Counted from the first letter of the stretch, positions 26,198-39,576 are shown. The stretch is 64,000 nucleotides of DNA from Halorhabdus amylolytica (GCF_004944975.1 NZ_SPQG01000013.1:32340-96339); one strand, 5' to 3'. Notes: generated by a model not told the origin, from the letters alone. Numbers and translations: made by a program.

Positions 26198-26310
26198 TGG
26201 ATTTCTCGTCGTCTGTTGACCGTTACTTCCCGCGCTATCCACTGCTTGTCGGTCATGTTGTTGCTCACGAGGCGTCGGTAACATCCAGAAGAGTCGCTGC
26301 TCGTCCATAA

Positions 26311-26357
26311 CGACGAAAAACCCACCCGGAGGAGACAGATGTCTCTCCCGGATGGGT
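26311..26357 (-). terminator. rrn operon terminator
   Basis: Reading the minus strand, a long inverted repeat (26341-26357 with 26321-26337, 17 bases each with few mismatches) is followed at once by a run of five T. It lies 17-60 bases beyond the 5S 3' end. Confidence 0.75.
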
Positions 26358-26373
26358 TGAATGTGGTATGAAT

Positions 26374-26495
26374 GGAGGCGGCGAACCGAATTTCCCAGAG
26401 GGTCTCCCACTCCAGTACTCACCGGAACGCAGGCGGGCTTAACTTCCGTGTTCGGAACGGGTACGGGTGTTGCCCCGCCGCTATGGCCGCCTTAA
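26374..26495 (-). rRNA. rrf: 5S ribosomal RNA
   Basis: About 122 nt, matching haloarchaeal 5S RNA with TTAAGGCGGCCATAG at the 5' end, the conserved CCCGAAC-like loop (CCGTTCCGAACACGGAAG) and 3' GGTTCGCCGCCTCC pairing with the 5' end. Exact ends are uncertain by 1-2 bases. Confidence 0.93.
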
Positions 26496-26550
26496 CGCCG
26501 ATCCGTGGAATCGAACCACGCGAGGCCAGCGATCGGTCGATGCACAACCA

Positions 26551-26584
26551 CGTGTACGTGCGATCCAGTTTGCGCCTGGACGCG
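26551..26584 (-). other. 23S processing stem, 3' side
   Basis: 26551-26568 is perfectly complementary to 29561-29578 (18 bp), and 26576-26584 to 29545-29553 (9 bp), with unpaired bases between: a bulge-helix-bulge for the archaeal splicing endonuclease EndA, itself encoded at 43617-44663. Confidence 0.85.
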
Positions 26585-26607
26585 ACTACGTCGCGTTCAC
26601 ATGCGGT

Positions 26608-29522
<2,915 letters not shown>

Positions 29523-29544
29523 GTCGAGTATGAACTCGACGTAA

Positions 29545-29578
29545 CGCGTCCAGTGGACGCCTGGATCGCACGTACACG
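29545..29578 (-). other. 23S processing stem, 5' side
   Basis: Partner of 26551-26584; see that entry for pairing. It lies just upstream of the mature 23S 5' end. Confidence 0.85.
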
Positions 29579-29726
29579 CGGTGTCATTTACACGCCTGTC
29601 GGTGGCAGTGCGTGCATCAACCCTTCCCATCCACGCCTTGACGCGGGATGGTGCATCGGTCGTCCGTACCCGGAATCGAATGCCGTGACCCACTTAAGGG
29701 GCACGGATTCGATCGGGCACGAAGTA

Positions 29727-29798
29727 TGGACCCACTGGGATTCGAACCCAGGGCATCCTCCTTGCAAAGGAGGCACTCTACCACTGAGCTATGGGCCC
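29727..29798 (-). tRNA. tRNA-Ala (UGC)
   Basis: 72-nt cloverleaf in the 16S-23S spacer, its standard place in euryarchaea. Acceptor GGGCCCA pairs with TGGGTCC with discriminator A; anticodon loop TTTGCAA holds anticodon TGC; T arm CTGGGTTCGAATCCCAG. Confidence 0.97.
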
Positions 29799-29810
29799 AT
29801 CCGCCGTACA

Positions 29811-29861
29811 ATGTTAGCCCTGGTAGTTCATAGGTGCCCGACTGCCTGTCGGCGAACGTGC
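29811..29861 (-). other. 16S processing stem, 3' side
   Basis: 29811-29829 is perfectly complementary to 31464-31482 (19 bp) and 29852-29861 to 31432-31441 (10 bp), with bulged bases between. This is the 16S bulge-helix-bulge precursor stem. Confidence 0.85.
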
Positions 29862-29897
29862 GTGGTGGGCTGGGGCAACGCCCCAGTCCCGGTCAGT

Positions 29898-31368
<1,471 letters not shown>

Positions 31369-31431
31369 GTCTCCCCGGAATGGGGAGGGTTAGGCGGGAA
31401 CACACCCAGAAGGGTGTGATCGCTATCGTAA

Positions 31432-31482
31432 GCACGTTCGCTGACACCCAGTCGGGTGTCACCGAACTACCAGGGCTAACAT
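31432..31482 (-). other. 16S processing stem, 5' side
   Basis: Partner of 29811-29861, in the 16S leader. Between it and the mature 5' end are two further stable hairpins built on repeated ACACCC/GGGTGT strings. Confidence 0.85.
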
Positions 31483-31557
31483 CAGATCCCATCTATACGG
31501 CGGACCGCAGGGGTGGAATCCTCATGTCTTCCGGACCACATCGTAGACCGGGAAGGG

Positions 31558-31565
31558 CTATAAAC
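31558..31565 (-). promoter_or_regulatory. rrn promoter 3 (proximal) TATA box
   Basis: Minus-strand GTTTATAG preceded by CGACTCGAAGG, the same layout as the two upstream boxes. About 190 bases upstream of mature 16S. Confidence 0.6.
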
Positions 31566-31669
31566 CCTTCGAGTCGGCCCCGAACTGACGTTCGGATGGT
31601 CCGTCGCGACCGGGGCGAGTCGAGCCCCGTCCAAGCCGCGTTCGTATTCAATCCGGAATGCCCTGTTAC

Positions 31670-31676
31670 ACTTAAG
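31670..31676 (-). promoter_or_regulatory. rrn promoter 2 TATA box
   Basis: Minus-strand CTTAAGT preceded by TCCGACGCC, the typical haloarchaeal rrn box. About 105-110 bases from each neighbouring promoter. Confidence 0.7.
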
Positions 31677-31774
31677 GGCGTCGGATTGAATCGCACCACG
31701 CGAGTGGCACGACGCGACCGGAGGGGCGCCGACCGCCCTTCGTCGCTGCGTATCTACTCAGATGGGAGGTTAAT

Positions 31775-31781
31775 ACTTAAG
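31775..31781 (-). promoter_or_regulatory. rrn promoter 1 (distal) TATA box
   Basis: Minus-strand CTTAAGT in the context CCTTCGACGGGCTTAAGTA. The repeated TTCGACG-x2-5-CTTAAGT layout marks tandem rrn promoters. The stretch 31785-32056 upstream carries no gene. Confidence 0.7.
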
Positions 31782-32056
31782 CCCGTCGAAGGAGGCCCGC
31801 CACGTCATGCGATTACAAGCATGGAGGGATGTCGTACCGTGACACACCGGCCTCATTTGAGATGGACTAGGCAGTGAATCCACGACTGGTCGATAGCGGT
31901 GTCGCGCGGCCGGAGGTCGGCAGGTCATCTCGTGCGTCGTGCACGGACAGTCGCGCCGAGTGGGAGCCGCGCACTCGAGTTTGTCCGTCGACGGCCGAGA
32001 ACGTATCGGCTCACGGTCGACGCTTCAGAGGAAAATGTGCCGGTGAGACGACCCGA

Positions 32057-32368
32057 TCAGATCTCCTCGAGATGCTCGACGCCCTGCTTGGAGACGTTAC
32101 CCTTCGTGATGTCGCCCGGCATCCAGTCCGGCTTGTCGTCTGGTGCTTCCTCTTCCCACGCCCACCCTTCGTAGACATGGACCTTCTTTGTGCCCTTCTC
32201 GCGGAGCCGAATCGATTCCGGGTCCGCATCGCCCTCGCTCGGTGCCGGTTCGAGCCGACGGGCTGCTTTCAGAGCGGCCTGCCGAGGGGTACCCCCCGAG
32301 AAGACGCTCGACTCTGTACCGTCTTCCTCACGCAGCGCAAAGTTACGCTTGTCCGTATCGCGTGCCAT
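32057..32368 (-). CDS. MC1 family non-histone chromosomal protein
   Basis: 103 aa DNA-bending chromatin protein. DKRNFALREEDGTESSVFSG (residues 6-25) followed by GTPRQAALKAARRL and KVHVYEGWAWEEE is the MC1 signature, with the beta-barrel strands and DNA-binding Arg, Lys and Trp residues conserved. It is more acidic than methanogen MC1, as usual in haloarchaea. Expressed alone; an AT-rich 250-base region upstream (32369-32623) serves it and the divergent AbrB-like gene. Confidence 0.93.
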   Translation of the reverse strand: MARDTDKRNFALREEDGTESSVFSGGTPRQAALKAARRLEPAPSEGDADPESIRLREKGTKKVHVYEGWAWEEEAPDDKPDWMPGDITKGNVSKQGVEHLEEI

Positions 32369-32623
32369 GGTTTTCGACGCTCCATGTCAACTCAGAACAT
32401 GACCCATTATAAAAATACCCCCCGATTCGGGGGGCGGGTGACACAAAGTATTTATCTGATGAACTGACCGTCCGCGATATTTGGCGAAAACGCCCACCAG
32501 AACAGTGATTGCGGCGCTCGCCCGCGCGCAGCAGGAAAAACAGACACCGGACGGCACAAGGGACGGACCCGGCACGGTAAACTTAAGTACGTGGTCCGGC
32601 GAGCCACAGGGTGAGATACCGCG

Positions 32624-32821
32624 ATGGTGCGCAAGAAGAAGCTCAGCCCGAGTGGCGCGAAAGACGAGGACGGGGAGTACCACAACGTCCACATCAATCT
32701 CCACGAGGACGAGCTGGCCGTTGCCGGACTGGAGATCGGCGACGAGGTGTTCGTACGGGTTCGGGACAACAAGATCATCATCCAGAAGGCGAATCCGGAG
32801 GACGTCGAACACGAGTTCTGA
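32624..32821 (+). CDS. AbrB/MazE-fold small protein
   Basis: 65 aa. NVHINLHEDELAVAGLEIGDEVFVRV followed by NKIIIQKA is a single swapped-hairpin AbrB domain, preceded by a basic KKKLSP segment. Such proteins act as DNA-binding regulators or antitoxins, but there is no toxin gene beside it; pyrD starts 31 bases downstream, so the two may be cotranscribed. Confidence 0.8.
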   Translation: MVRKKKLSPSGAKDEDGEYHNVHINLHEDELAVAGLEIGDEVFVRVRDNKIIIQKANPEDVEHEF

Positions 32822-32852
32822 CGCCATCGACGGCACGGAGACGACCCCATCC

Positions 32853-33905
32853 ATGACACTGTACGACATCGTCAAGCCGCTATTGTTCCAGTTATCTCCG
32901 GAAACCGCTCACTGGTTAGCCGACGGCGGGCTTGCCGTCGTCGACGGGACGCCGATCGAATCCGTTCTCGAACAGGCGTTCGTCGTCGAGGACGATCGTC
33001 TCCGGGTCTCGGCGTTTGGCGAGACGTTCCCGAACCCGATCGGCGTGGCTGCGGGCTTTGACAAGACCGCACAGGCACCGGGCGCCCTGCAAGCGTTGGG
33101 CTTTGGCCACGTCGAAGTCGGGGGCGTCACCGCCGAACCCCAGGAGGGCAACCCACGTCCGCGCGTGTTCAGACTCGTCGATGACGAGGCGATCATCAAC
33201 CGGATGGGGTTGAACAACCCCGGCGCGGCCGTCGTGGGGAGGCGCCTGGCCGAAACGGACGTGTCACACCCGATCGGAGTAAACCTCGGTAAGACCGAAG
33301 ACGTGGCCATGGAGGAAGCCGCGGCGGATTACCGAGAGACCTACGAACGGGTGGCTACAGGCGGAGACTTCTTCGTCGTCAACGTCTCCTGTCCGAACTC
33401 GCCGGGAATCCGGGAGTTGCAGAATCGCGAGTCGATGGCCGACATCTTCGCGGAACTGACAGAGGCTGGCGCGAGCCCACTTCTGGTCAAACTCTCGCCC
33501 GACCTTCCCGAGCCCGCGATCGAAGACGCGTTAGAACTGGTTGAGGAGTTCGACCTCGACGGCGTCGTCGCAACTAATACGACGACCGATCGCCCCGAGA
33601 CGCTCACGAGTCCGGACCGCGTCGAGGAGGGCGGTCTCTCGGGGAAGCCCCTCGAGGCCGAGGCGACAGAGATGGTCCAGTTCGTCGCCCGACGGACGGA
33701 CGTACCCGTGATCGGTGTCGGTGGCGTGTTCACGGCAGCAGATGCTTACCGGAAGATCAGGGCAGGCGCGAGCCTGGTCCAGATCTACACGGGTTTCATT
33801 TACCGCGGGCCGACCATCGCCCGAGATGTCAACCGTGGACTGGCGACGTTGCTAGAGAGGGACGGCTTCGATACCGTCGAGGACGCGGTCGGGGCAGACC
33901 TCTGA
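32853..33905 (+). CDS. pyrD: Dihydroorotate dehydrogenase, class 2 (quinone)
   Basis: 350 aa from ATG 32853. Oxidises dihydroorotate to orotate in pyrimidine synthesis with FMN and a quinone acceptor. The N-terminal helical segment YDIVKPLLFQLSPETAHWL is the membrane-associating extension of class 2 enzymes. FMN and substrate motifs include NPIGVAAGFDKTAQAPGAL, INRMGLNNPG, VNVSCPNSPG with the catalytic Ser position, and GVGGVFTAADAYRKI near the end. Confidence 0.95.
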   Translation: MTLYDIVKPLLFQLSPETAHWLADGGLAVVDGTPIESVLEQAFVVEDDRLRVSAFGETFPNPIGVAAGFDKTAQAPGALQALGFGHVEVGGVTAEPQEGNPRPRVFRLVDDEAIINRMGLNNPGAAVVGRRLAETDVSHPIGVNLGKTEDVAMEEAAADYRETYERVATGGDFFVVNVSCPNSPGIRELQNRESMADIFAELTEAGASPLLVKLSPDLPEPAIEDALELVEEFDLDGVVATNTTTDRPETLTSPDRVEEGGLSGKPLEAEATEMVQFVARRTDVPVIGVGGVFTAADAYRKIRAGASLVQIYTGFIYRGPTIARDVNRGLATLLERDGFDTVEDAVGADL

Positions 33906-33941
33906 ACCGCCATAGATCGAAAAACAGGGCCCCAGACGTTC

Positions 33942-34163
33942 TCAGCGGTAGTCACTTACCGGGACAGCGTGTTCGACGTCGACACTGATCCAGGTCGTTC
34001 CGATCTCCGGCCACTCTGCGTCGGCCGGGAAGACTGTCATGATAGTTGGATCCTCGCGTTCGTCGTAGGCTCGATCGATTTCGATCGACGGATCCTCGTC
34101 ACCCGGAGCGTCCGCCGGGGGATCGAACGTCGCCTCTGAACCGGTATCGTCGGTCGTTGACAT
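33942..34163 (-). CDS. DUF7511-like small acidic protein
   Basis: 73 aa from ATG 34163. The first 40 residues are acidic and disordered-looking; the conserved part is REDPTIMTVFPADAEWPEIG then TTWISVDVEHAVPV, like the haloarchaeal DUF7511 family (TTWISAD motif). Function unknown. The region 34164-34457 is AT-rich, carries its promoter and no gene. Confidence 0.6.
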   Translation of the reverse strand: MSTTDDTGSEATFDPPADAPGDEDPSIEIDRAYDEREDPTIMTVFPADAEWPEIGTTWISVDVEHAVPVSDYR

Positions 34164-34457
34164 ACGCTGTGTCTCCTGTCTCACTGTGAGAGTGGCACAC
34201 ACAAATACCGGACTGTACCGGAAATATTGGCCAATCCCTGAGTCAAGAGTCGTATTCGAGTGAAAATCCCATCTTTTGGTGAAAAATAATACACGATACG
34301 TTATATTAATATTCAATAGGGGAAGAGAACGTTCAATAAGTGAGCAGTAGCTGCGCGAACTCATCGATTCCGGAGGGGGTTCGGACACGAACGGTCACTG
34401 GCGGGGAGCCCCTTCTCGCGCAAAACGTGGTCCACGCGGGCGAAGCGAGTGTAGGCT

Positions 34458-34477
34458 CGGGAGCGCTTGCGCTCCCG
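34458..34477 (-). terminator. Hairpin just downstream of pheT
   Basis: A perfect 9-bp stem with loop TT (34458-34466 with 34469-34477), 15 bases after the pheT stop. It has no T-run, so it may only protect the mRNA 3' end or be a repeat-type palindrome like those elsewhere in the window. Confidence 0.4.
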
Positions 34478-34491
34478 GTGGGGAAAACCGC

Positions 34492-36240
34492 CTACCGAAG
34501 CACCGCCAGGTCAAACTCGAAGGCCACCACCGGGAGTTCCAGATCGTGTTCGACGAGAACTGCCGGGTGGAGTTCACCGATCACGCCGACCGCATCGCCG
34601 TCTATCTCCACGGCCGCAGTCCGGCCGTCGATGAACGACGGGTGTGCCGTCGGGGGCGTCTCCAGATCGACACCGAAGTCAGCGACCAGTGCCTGGAGAC
34701 GTGCTTTGGCGTCCTCGTAGGACACGTCGTGACGCGCGAGCGCGCCCGCGACGTGGCGGGCCTCGGCGACGCCTGTGTTCTCCTCATCGTCGCGACGGGC
34801 GACGAACCCGACCTCCGAGAGGTCCTGGGGGTAGCGTCGGTGGGTATTGTTCGAGAGTACCTGCATGATCGAGGGGAGGATCCACGTTCGGACGACCGTG
34901 TAGTCCTCGCTGTAGGGGTTTCTGATCGCCACGGGTTCGCCGCCACCCAGGACGTCAGTCCCCGAATCCAGTCCCATCCGATCGTGTAGTTCCGCCTCGC
35001 TCGTGAGGTGGAAGTTGAGCAGGTCCTGGAACCCGAGGCCGACGAGAGCGGTCCGGACGGCCTCCTCGAGGCGGGCACGCTCGTGTCGCCCGCCGATCGT
35101 TCCGACCGCGGGATAGCACGGTTCGAGTTCGTTGAACCCGTAGGCCCGCCCGATATCGTCGATCACGTCGAAAGGGTGGAGCACGTCGACCCGGTATGGC
35201 GGGATCGTCACGTCGTAGGCCGGTTCGTCGTCGATATCCGTGGCTTGGCCTGTACTGTCGGCGATCTCCCCGTCCAGTCCCGACCGCTCGAGGAGATCGA
35301 TCACGTCCTCCTCTGCGAGTTCGATCCCCAGCGTGCGCTCGATGCGGTCGTGGGCGACCGTCTTCGTCTTCGTCGAAAAGTCCGGCCGGACCAGCTCAGC
35401 ACCGTACTCTGCGGGTGCGTCCTCGTACTCGACGCGGACATCCTCGATCGTGCCGCCGCGCGCGTCCAAGGCGTAGCAGACGACGTTGAGCATGTGGTCG
35501 ATCGTCCACTGGTCGGTGCCGGTCATCTCGATAAACAGGTCCCGCGAGTCGGTCGAGACTTGAGTCCGACGGCCGTTGACCACGGGCGGGAACGAGAACA
35601 ACCCGATCGAGTCGTAGATCGCCGGCACGCTGTCGTACTCGGCAACGAGATCGGCGTATTCCGTGCCGATGTGGTGCTCGAAAAGGACCTCACCTGGCGT
35701 CATCGCTACGTCGCCTTCGAGTGGCACGAACTCCTCGCCGTCGCGGGCGATCCCGGTGTAGCGGATGGATTTCTCGGAATCGCCACTGGCCTCGCCGCCT
35801 TTCAGCATCGTCAGGTCGTGTACCCCGATCGCACCCTTCGCACGCTTGCGACCCATCGTGGCGTGGAGTTTCTCCTGGAGCTGGATCAACGAGTCCAGCG
35901 CCGCGTCGTCGAGATCGAGCCCGCGGACGATCGCACCCGTGACGTACGGGCGTTCCTCAGGTACGTCCTCGACGCGGATGGTCCAGTCGGCGTCGTTGGT
36001 CTTTGGGACGTAGACGCCCCGATCGTCGCCGTACTGGTAGCGCAGCGACCGGGCGACCCCCTCGACGGAGAGACGATCGAGGCGGTCGGGTTCGAACTCG
36101 AAGCGCAATTCGCCCTCGTCGGTCTCGCCCTCGTACTCCAGGCCGAGTTCGAAGAGATCGGCGCGAAGGTCAGCGTCGCTCTTTTCGTCGTGACCGGTCA
36201 GTTCGCGGAGTTCGTCGGTATCGATGTCGACGGTGGGCAT
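34492..36240 (-). CDS. pheT: Phenylalanine--tRNA ligase beta subunit
   Basis: 582 aa archaeal-type beta subunit, which forms an alpha2-beta2 enzyme with PheS. B3/4 editing domain (about residues 90-260, with VVNGRRTQVSTDSRDLFIEM) is followed by the B5 domain and the catalytic-like core (DIGRAYGFNELEPCYP, GFQDLLNFHLTSEAEL, RNPYSEDYTVVRTWILPS). It lacks the bacterial N-terminal EMAP domain and C-terminal anticodon domain, as expected. Its start overlaps the pheS stop by one base. Confidence 0.96.
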   Translation of the reverse strand: MPTVDIDTDELRELTGHDEKSDADLRADLFELGLEYEGETDEGELRFEFEPDRLDRLSVEGVARSLRYQYGDDRGVYVPKTNDADWTIRVEDVPEERPYVTGAIVRGLDLDDAALDSLIQLQEKLHATMGRKRAKGAIGVHDLTMLKGGEASGDSEKSIRYTGIARDGEEFVPLEGDVAMTPGEVLFEHHIGTEYADLVAEYDSVPAIYDSIGLFSFPPVVNGRRTQVSTDSRDLFIEMTGTDQWTIDHMLNVVCYALDARGGTIEDVRVEYEDAPAEYGAELVRPDFSTKTKTVAHDRIERTLGIELAEEDVIDLLERSGLDGEIADSTGQATDIDDEPAYDVTIPPYRVDVLHPFDVIDDIGRAYGFNELEPCYPAVGTIGGRHERARLEEAVRTALVGLGFQDLLNFHLTSEAELHDRMGLDSGTDVLGGGEPVAIRNPYSEDYTVVRTWILPSIMQVLSNNTHRRYPQDLSEVGFVARRDDEENTGVAEARHVAGALARHDVSYEDAKARLQALVADFGVDLETPPTAHPSFIDGRTAAVEIDGDAVGVIGELHPAVLVEHDLELPVVAFEFDLAVLR

Positions 36241-37742
36241 CAGTAACGCACCTCCTCGTTGCGCAGGTACTCGAGATCCACGAGCGTCCCGTGGACGTCC
36301 CGGATGTCCTCGGCCCCGGTGACGAGCATCATAAGGCGTTCGAGGGCCAGTCCCCAGGCCATCACGTCACACTCGACGCCGAGTGGTTCGAGCAACTCCG
36401 GGCGGAAGAGCCCGGAGTTGCCGATCTCGACGACCTCGCCCGTGACGGGATGCTCGCCAAACAGTTCGAAACTCGGCTCCGTGTAGGGGTTATACGTCGG
36501 TTTGAACTCCAGGTCAGTGATGCCGAACTGTTCGTAGAATTCGGTGAACGTGCCCATCAGGTCCCGGACGGAGAGATCCTCGGCCATCACCCAGCCCTCG
36601 ATCTGGAAGAACTCCAGGAGGTGGGTCGCGTCGATCTCGTCGTTGCGGTAGGCCTTCTCGACGGAGAAGAAACGCTGGGGAGGTTCGAGGTCGCCTTTCG
36701 CGACGCCCGCAAGATGGCGGGCAGAGAGTGACGTGGTGTGTCCCCGCAGGTCGACCTGGCGGGCCATCTCCTCGCCCCACGGCGAGTGATACCCCTCGCC
36801 GTCCTCGCCGACCCCCTCGCGATGAGCGCGTTCGACGGCCTCGCGGATGTCGTCAGGTAGGTCATCCATCGGCGGTACATCGAGGGCGAACTGGTCCCAA
36901 TGCGTGCGCGCGGGATGATCCTGAGGCATGAACAGCGCGTCGTTGATCCAGAACTCCGCGTCAGCGTGGGGGCCTTCCATCTCCTCGAAGCCCATCCCGA
37001 CGAGGACCTCCTTGACGCGCTCGGCCATCCCACGCAGCGGATGGACCTTCCCGCCGTCGATCGCTTCGGCGTCGGCTTCGACGTTGTAGTCGGCGAACTC
37101 GACGGTTTCCCACTCGCCGCTGGTGAGGAGTTCCGGCGTCAGGCGATCCACTTCCTGGGCCTCCTCGATCCCGGCCATGAGTTCCGTCACGCCCGCGTCG
37201 GTGAGTTCGACCGACCGGACGGTGCGCTCGGAACGCTCGATCAGTCCGCGCCGGTCCAGTTGATCGAGAACGTCGTCTTCGACGGAGCCACCTGCGTCGA
37301 TGGTCTCAAGGGCGGTCGCTTCCGCGTCGGCGTCGAGATCGACGTCGGGTTCGGCGGTGATCTCGCCCGCGTCGATCTCGCCGAAGCCCTTCCGGGCGAA
37401 GTTCGAGAGGGCAATGTCGACGGCGTCGCCGTCCAGATCGGCGGTCCCGATGACCTCGCCCATCGAGACGCTGTCCTCGTCGACCCCCTGTTCGAGGGCG
37501 GCCCGGTAGAGTCGGTGTTCGGGCAGGCCGGATTCGAGGTACGATTGGCCCTCCTCGGTCAGCGAGACGGTTTCGTCGGTCGTCTCGATGACGGTGACCA
37601 GCCCTTCGTCTTCGAGTTCGAAGGCAGCGCGAGTTACTGCCACGGTGGCCAGGTCCGTCTCCTCGCTCAGTTGCTCGACGGTGCGTCGGTCGTCTGCGCT
37701 CGCGGCTTCGACGACCGCGAGTTGGTCGCTCGGGAGTTCCAT
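36240..37742 (-). CDS. pheS: Phenylalanine--tRNA ligase alpha subunit
   Basis: 500 aa. N-terminal winged-helix tRNA-contacting domains (about 1-190), then the class II catalytic core: motif 2 region HTTSLSARHLAG and FFSVEKAYRNDEIDATHLLEF, Phe-binding TYNPYTEPSFELFG, and motif 3 WGLALERLMML. Start ATG 37742. Transcription seems to begin well upstream (TATA-like CTTATAAC near 37955), leaving a leader of about 180 bases with two strong hairpins. Confidence 0.96.
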   Translation of the reverse strand: MELPSDQLAVVEAASADDRRTVEQLSEETDLATVAVTRAAFELEDEGLVTVIETTDETVSLTEEGQSYLESGLPEHRLYRAALEQGVDEDSVSMGEVIGTADLDGDAVDIALSNFARKGFGEIDAGEITAEPDVDLDADAEATALETIDAGGSVEDDVLDQLDRRGLIERSERTVRSVELTDAGVTELMAGIEEAQEVDRLTPELLTSGEWETVEFADYNVEADAEAIDGGKVHPLRGMAERVKEVLVGMGFEEMEGPHADAEFWINDALFMPQDHPARTHWDQFALDVPPMDDLPDDIREAVERAHREGVGEDGEGYHSPWGEEMARQVDLRGHTTSLSARHLAGVAKGDLEPPQRFFSVEKAYRNDEIDATHLLEFFQIEGWVMAEDLSVRDLMGTFTEFYEQFGITDLEFKPTYNPYTEPSFELFGEHPVTGEVVEIGNSGLFRPELLEPLGVECDVMAWGLALERLMMLVTGAEDIRDVHGTLVDLEYLRNEEVRY

Positions 37743-37794
37743 CAGTTGTTGTCGGATACACTGGGGTTGCTCAGTTAACGGTTCTTACTCGGAG

Positions 37795-37879
37795 CGTGGC
37801 CGAGCGGAGCGAGGGCCACGTTATGACGAGCGGTGACTTCGGAACCGCGAGTCGCGTTGACGGTCAGCAGACCGTCAAC
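37795..37879 (-). promoter_or_regulatory. pheST leader hairpins
   Basis: Two perfect inverted repeats: 37856-37865 with 37870-37879 (10 bp, loop of four) and 37795-37801 with 37814-37820 (7 bp). Both lie between the putative TATA box near 37955 and the pheS start. They could affect expression; not otherwise identified. The rest of 37743-38079 has no gene. Confidence 0.4.
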
Positions 37880-38079
37880 GAGCCCGGCCGATCGGTTTCG
37901 TCCCCGCCCAGTTGGCGTCCGGGTCGGGAAGTCCACCGGTCGTCAGAACACGTTATAAGTCGAACACCCGATCGACTCGCGGCTGGCTGACGATCCACCG
38001 CAACTGGGCGTTCGGTGCCATACCCGTGGGTTGGTAAGCCGCCACACAAAAACGTTCCGTCGTCTGAGCGCCGCGGAAC

Positions 38080-39576
38080 TCAATCGTCCAGCGCCGTCTC
38101 GGGGCGGTACTCCCGGCTGATGGCCTTCCACTTGCCCGTCGAGAAGCGGTAGTAGTTCCCGACAGCGGGGACGAGTGTCTCGCCGAGGAAGGCGACGTAG
38201 ATCCCCCAGACGCCGATCGGTGTGGTCGCGCCGAGGTAGGCGGCAGGGATCGAGACGGCGAACACGCCCAGCGCCTGGTAGACGAACGGCCAGTTTGTGT
38301 CGCCACTGGCGTCCAGGGCCCCGGCGATGGTGCTGTTGACCCCCTGGGGAATGATCGCGAGGCAACCGGCAAAGACCATGCCGACGGCAATGGGGACGGC
38401 CCCGGCCTCGGTGCCGAACGTGACCACAGCCGGGCGCGCGACTGCCGCGACGACCGCCGCCGAGACTGCGTAGGTCGCGACCGCCATCAGGACGATCTCC
38501 CGGCCGTACGTGGCGGCGGTCTCCTCGTCGTCCGTCCCGAGATGCTGGCCCACGAGACTGGATGCCGCGAGCCCGAAACCCCAGCCGGGGACGTTCATGA
38601 GTCCCCAGATCCGTCGGGAGACAGTGTAGGCCGCCAGTACAGTCGTCCCGAACATGCCGACGATGAACAGCATGGGGAAGCGAGCGACCGTCCAGGTCAT
38701 GTTCCGTCCGACGACGGGTGTCCCGATCGAGACGACGTCGGTGATGTCCTCCCGGTGGAAGTACGTCCCGCGTGGCGAGACCGACACCGGGAACTGGCCG
38801 ATACCGGGGAGCCAGCCGGCGATCAGACCGACGACGAACAGCGTCGTGACGAGGATGTTCGCCAGAACGGTCCCCCAGGCTGCACCGGCCACGCCCATTC
38901 CCATCCCGAAAATGAACACGCCGTTGAGGACGATGTTGAGGATCGCACCGCCACCACGGAGTATCATCGGGATCTGGGCGTCGTCGGCACCGATGAGGAC
39001 GCGGCTGCCCACGAGATTGAGCGCAGCGAAGGGTACGCCGAGTCCAAGGATCTTGAGATACGTCGAGCCGTACTCGACGACCTGTGCATCGCTGTTGAGC
39101 AGGCCGATCAGTCGTTCGGGGAACAGCCAGAACGCCGCGCCGATAGGGATCGTCACCGCGACGACCACTACGAAACTCGAACGGACGGCCTGACTCAACT
39201 GGGCGAACTCTTCCGCGCCGAACCGTTGAGAGACCAGAGCGATCGTCCCGGCGGCGAATCCGCCGCCGAAGGCGAAGGCCAGTCCCCAGAAGGGACCGGC
39301 CAGGCCGACCCCGGAGATGGCGTCGTTAGCCACGAGTCCAGAGGCCGCCCCGACCATGGCCACGTCGGCGGCGTTCTTCGACATGCGGGCGATCCCGGTG
39401 ACGACGCGCGGCCAGGAGAGATCCGTCGCTCGGCGTGCCCGCGAGGCGTCGATGAGTCCCAGACGGGCGAGTCCGAGACCGATCAGGAGGATGACGCCAC
39501 GGACGGGATTGGCGCGAGAACCGGCGCGCTTGATCGACTGGACGGCGCTGTCGACCGACGACGGGAGGCGAGACAC
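38080..39576 (-). CDS. MATE family multidrug/sodium antiporter
   Basis: 498 aa from GTG 39576 (VSRLPSSVDSAVQSIKRA). The frame is open up to 39702, but the likely TATA box at 39710-39719 places transcription start after that. Twelve membrane segments in two homologous halves: the first contains MSKNAADVAMVGAASGLVAND and QRFGAEEF, the second TPVVGRNMTWTVARFP and SSLVGQHLGTDDEE. MATE proteins export cationic drugs or metabolites with Na+ or H+. Substrate unknown. The leader has unusual structure (see 39611-39689). Confidence 0.9.
   Translation of the reverse strand: MSRLPSSVDSAVQSIKRAGSRANPVRGVILLIGLGLARLGLIDASRARRATDLSWPRVVTGIARMSKNAADVAMVGAASGLVANDAISGVGLAGPFWGLAFAFGGGFAAGTIALVSQRFGAEEFAQLSQAVRSSFVVVVAVTIPIGAAFWLFPERLIGLLNSDAQVVEYGSTYLKILGLGVPFAALNLVGSRVLIGADDAQIPMILRGGGAILNIVLNGVFIFGMGMGVAGAAWGTVLANILVTTLFVVGLIAGWLPGIGQFPVSVSPRGTYFHREDITDVVSIGTPVVGRNMTWTVARFPMLFIVGMFGTTVLAAYTVSRRIWGLMNVPGWGFGLAASSLVGQHLGTDDEETAATYGREIVLMAVATYAVSAAVVAAVARPAVVTFGTEAGAVPIAVGMVFAGCLAIIPQGVNSTIAGALDASGDTNWPFVYQALGVFAVSIPAAYLGATTPIGVWGIYVAFLGETLVPAVGNYYRFSTGKWKAISREYRPETALDD

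Noticed and set aside
32624-32821. AbrB-like small protein as antitoxin of a toxin-antitoxin pair
   Set aside because: The neighbours are MC1 and pyrD and there is no toxin-like gene.
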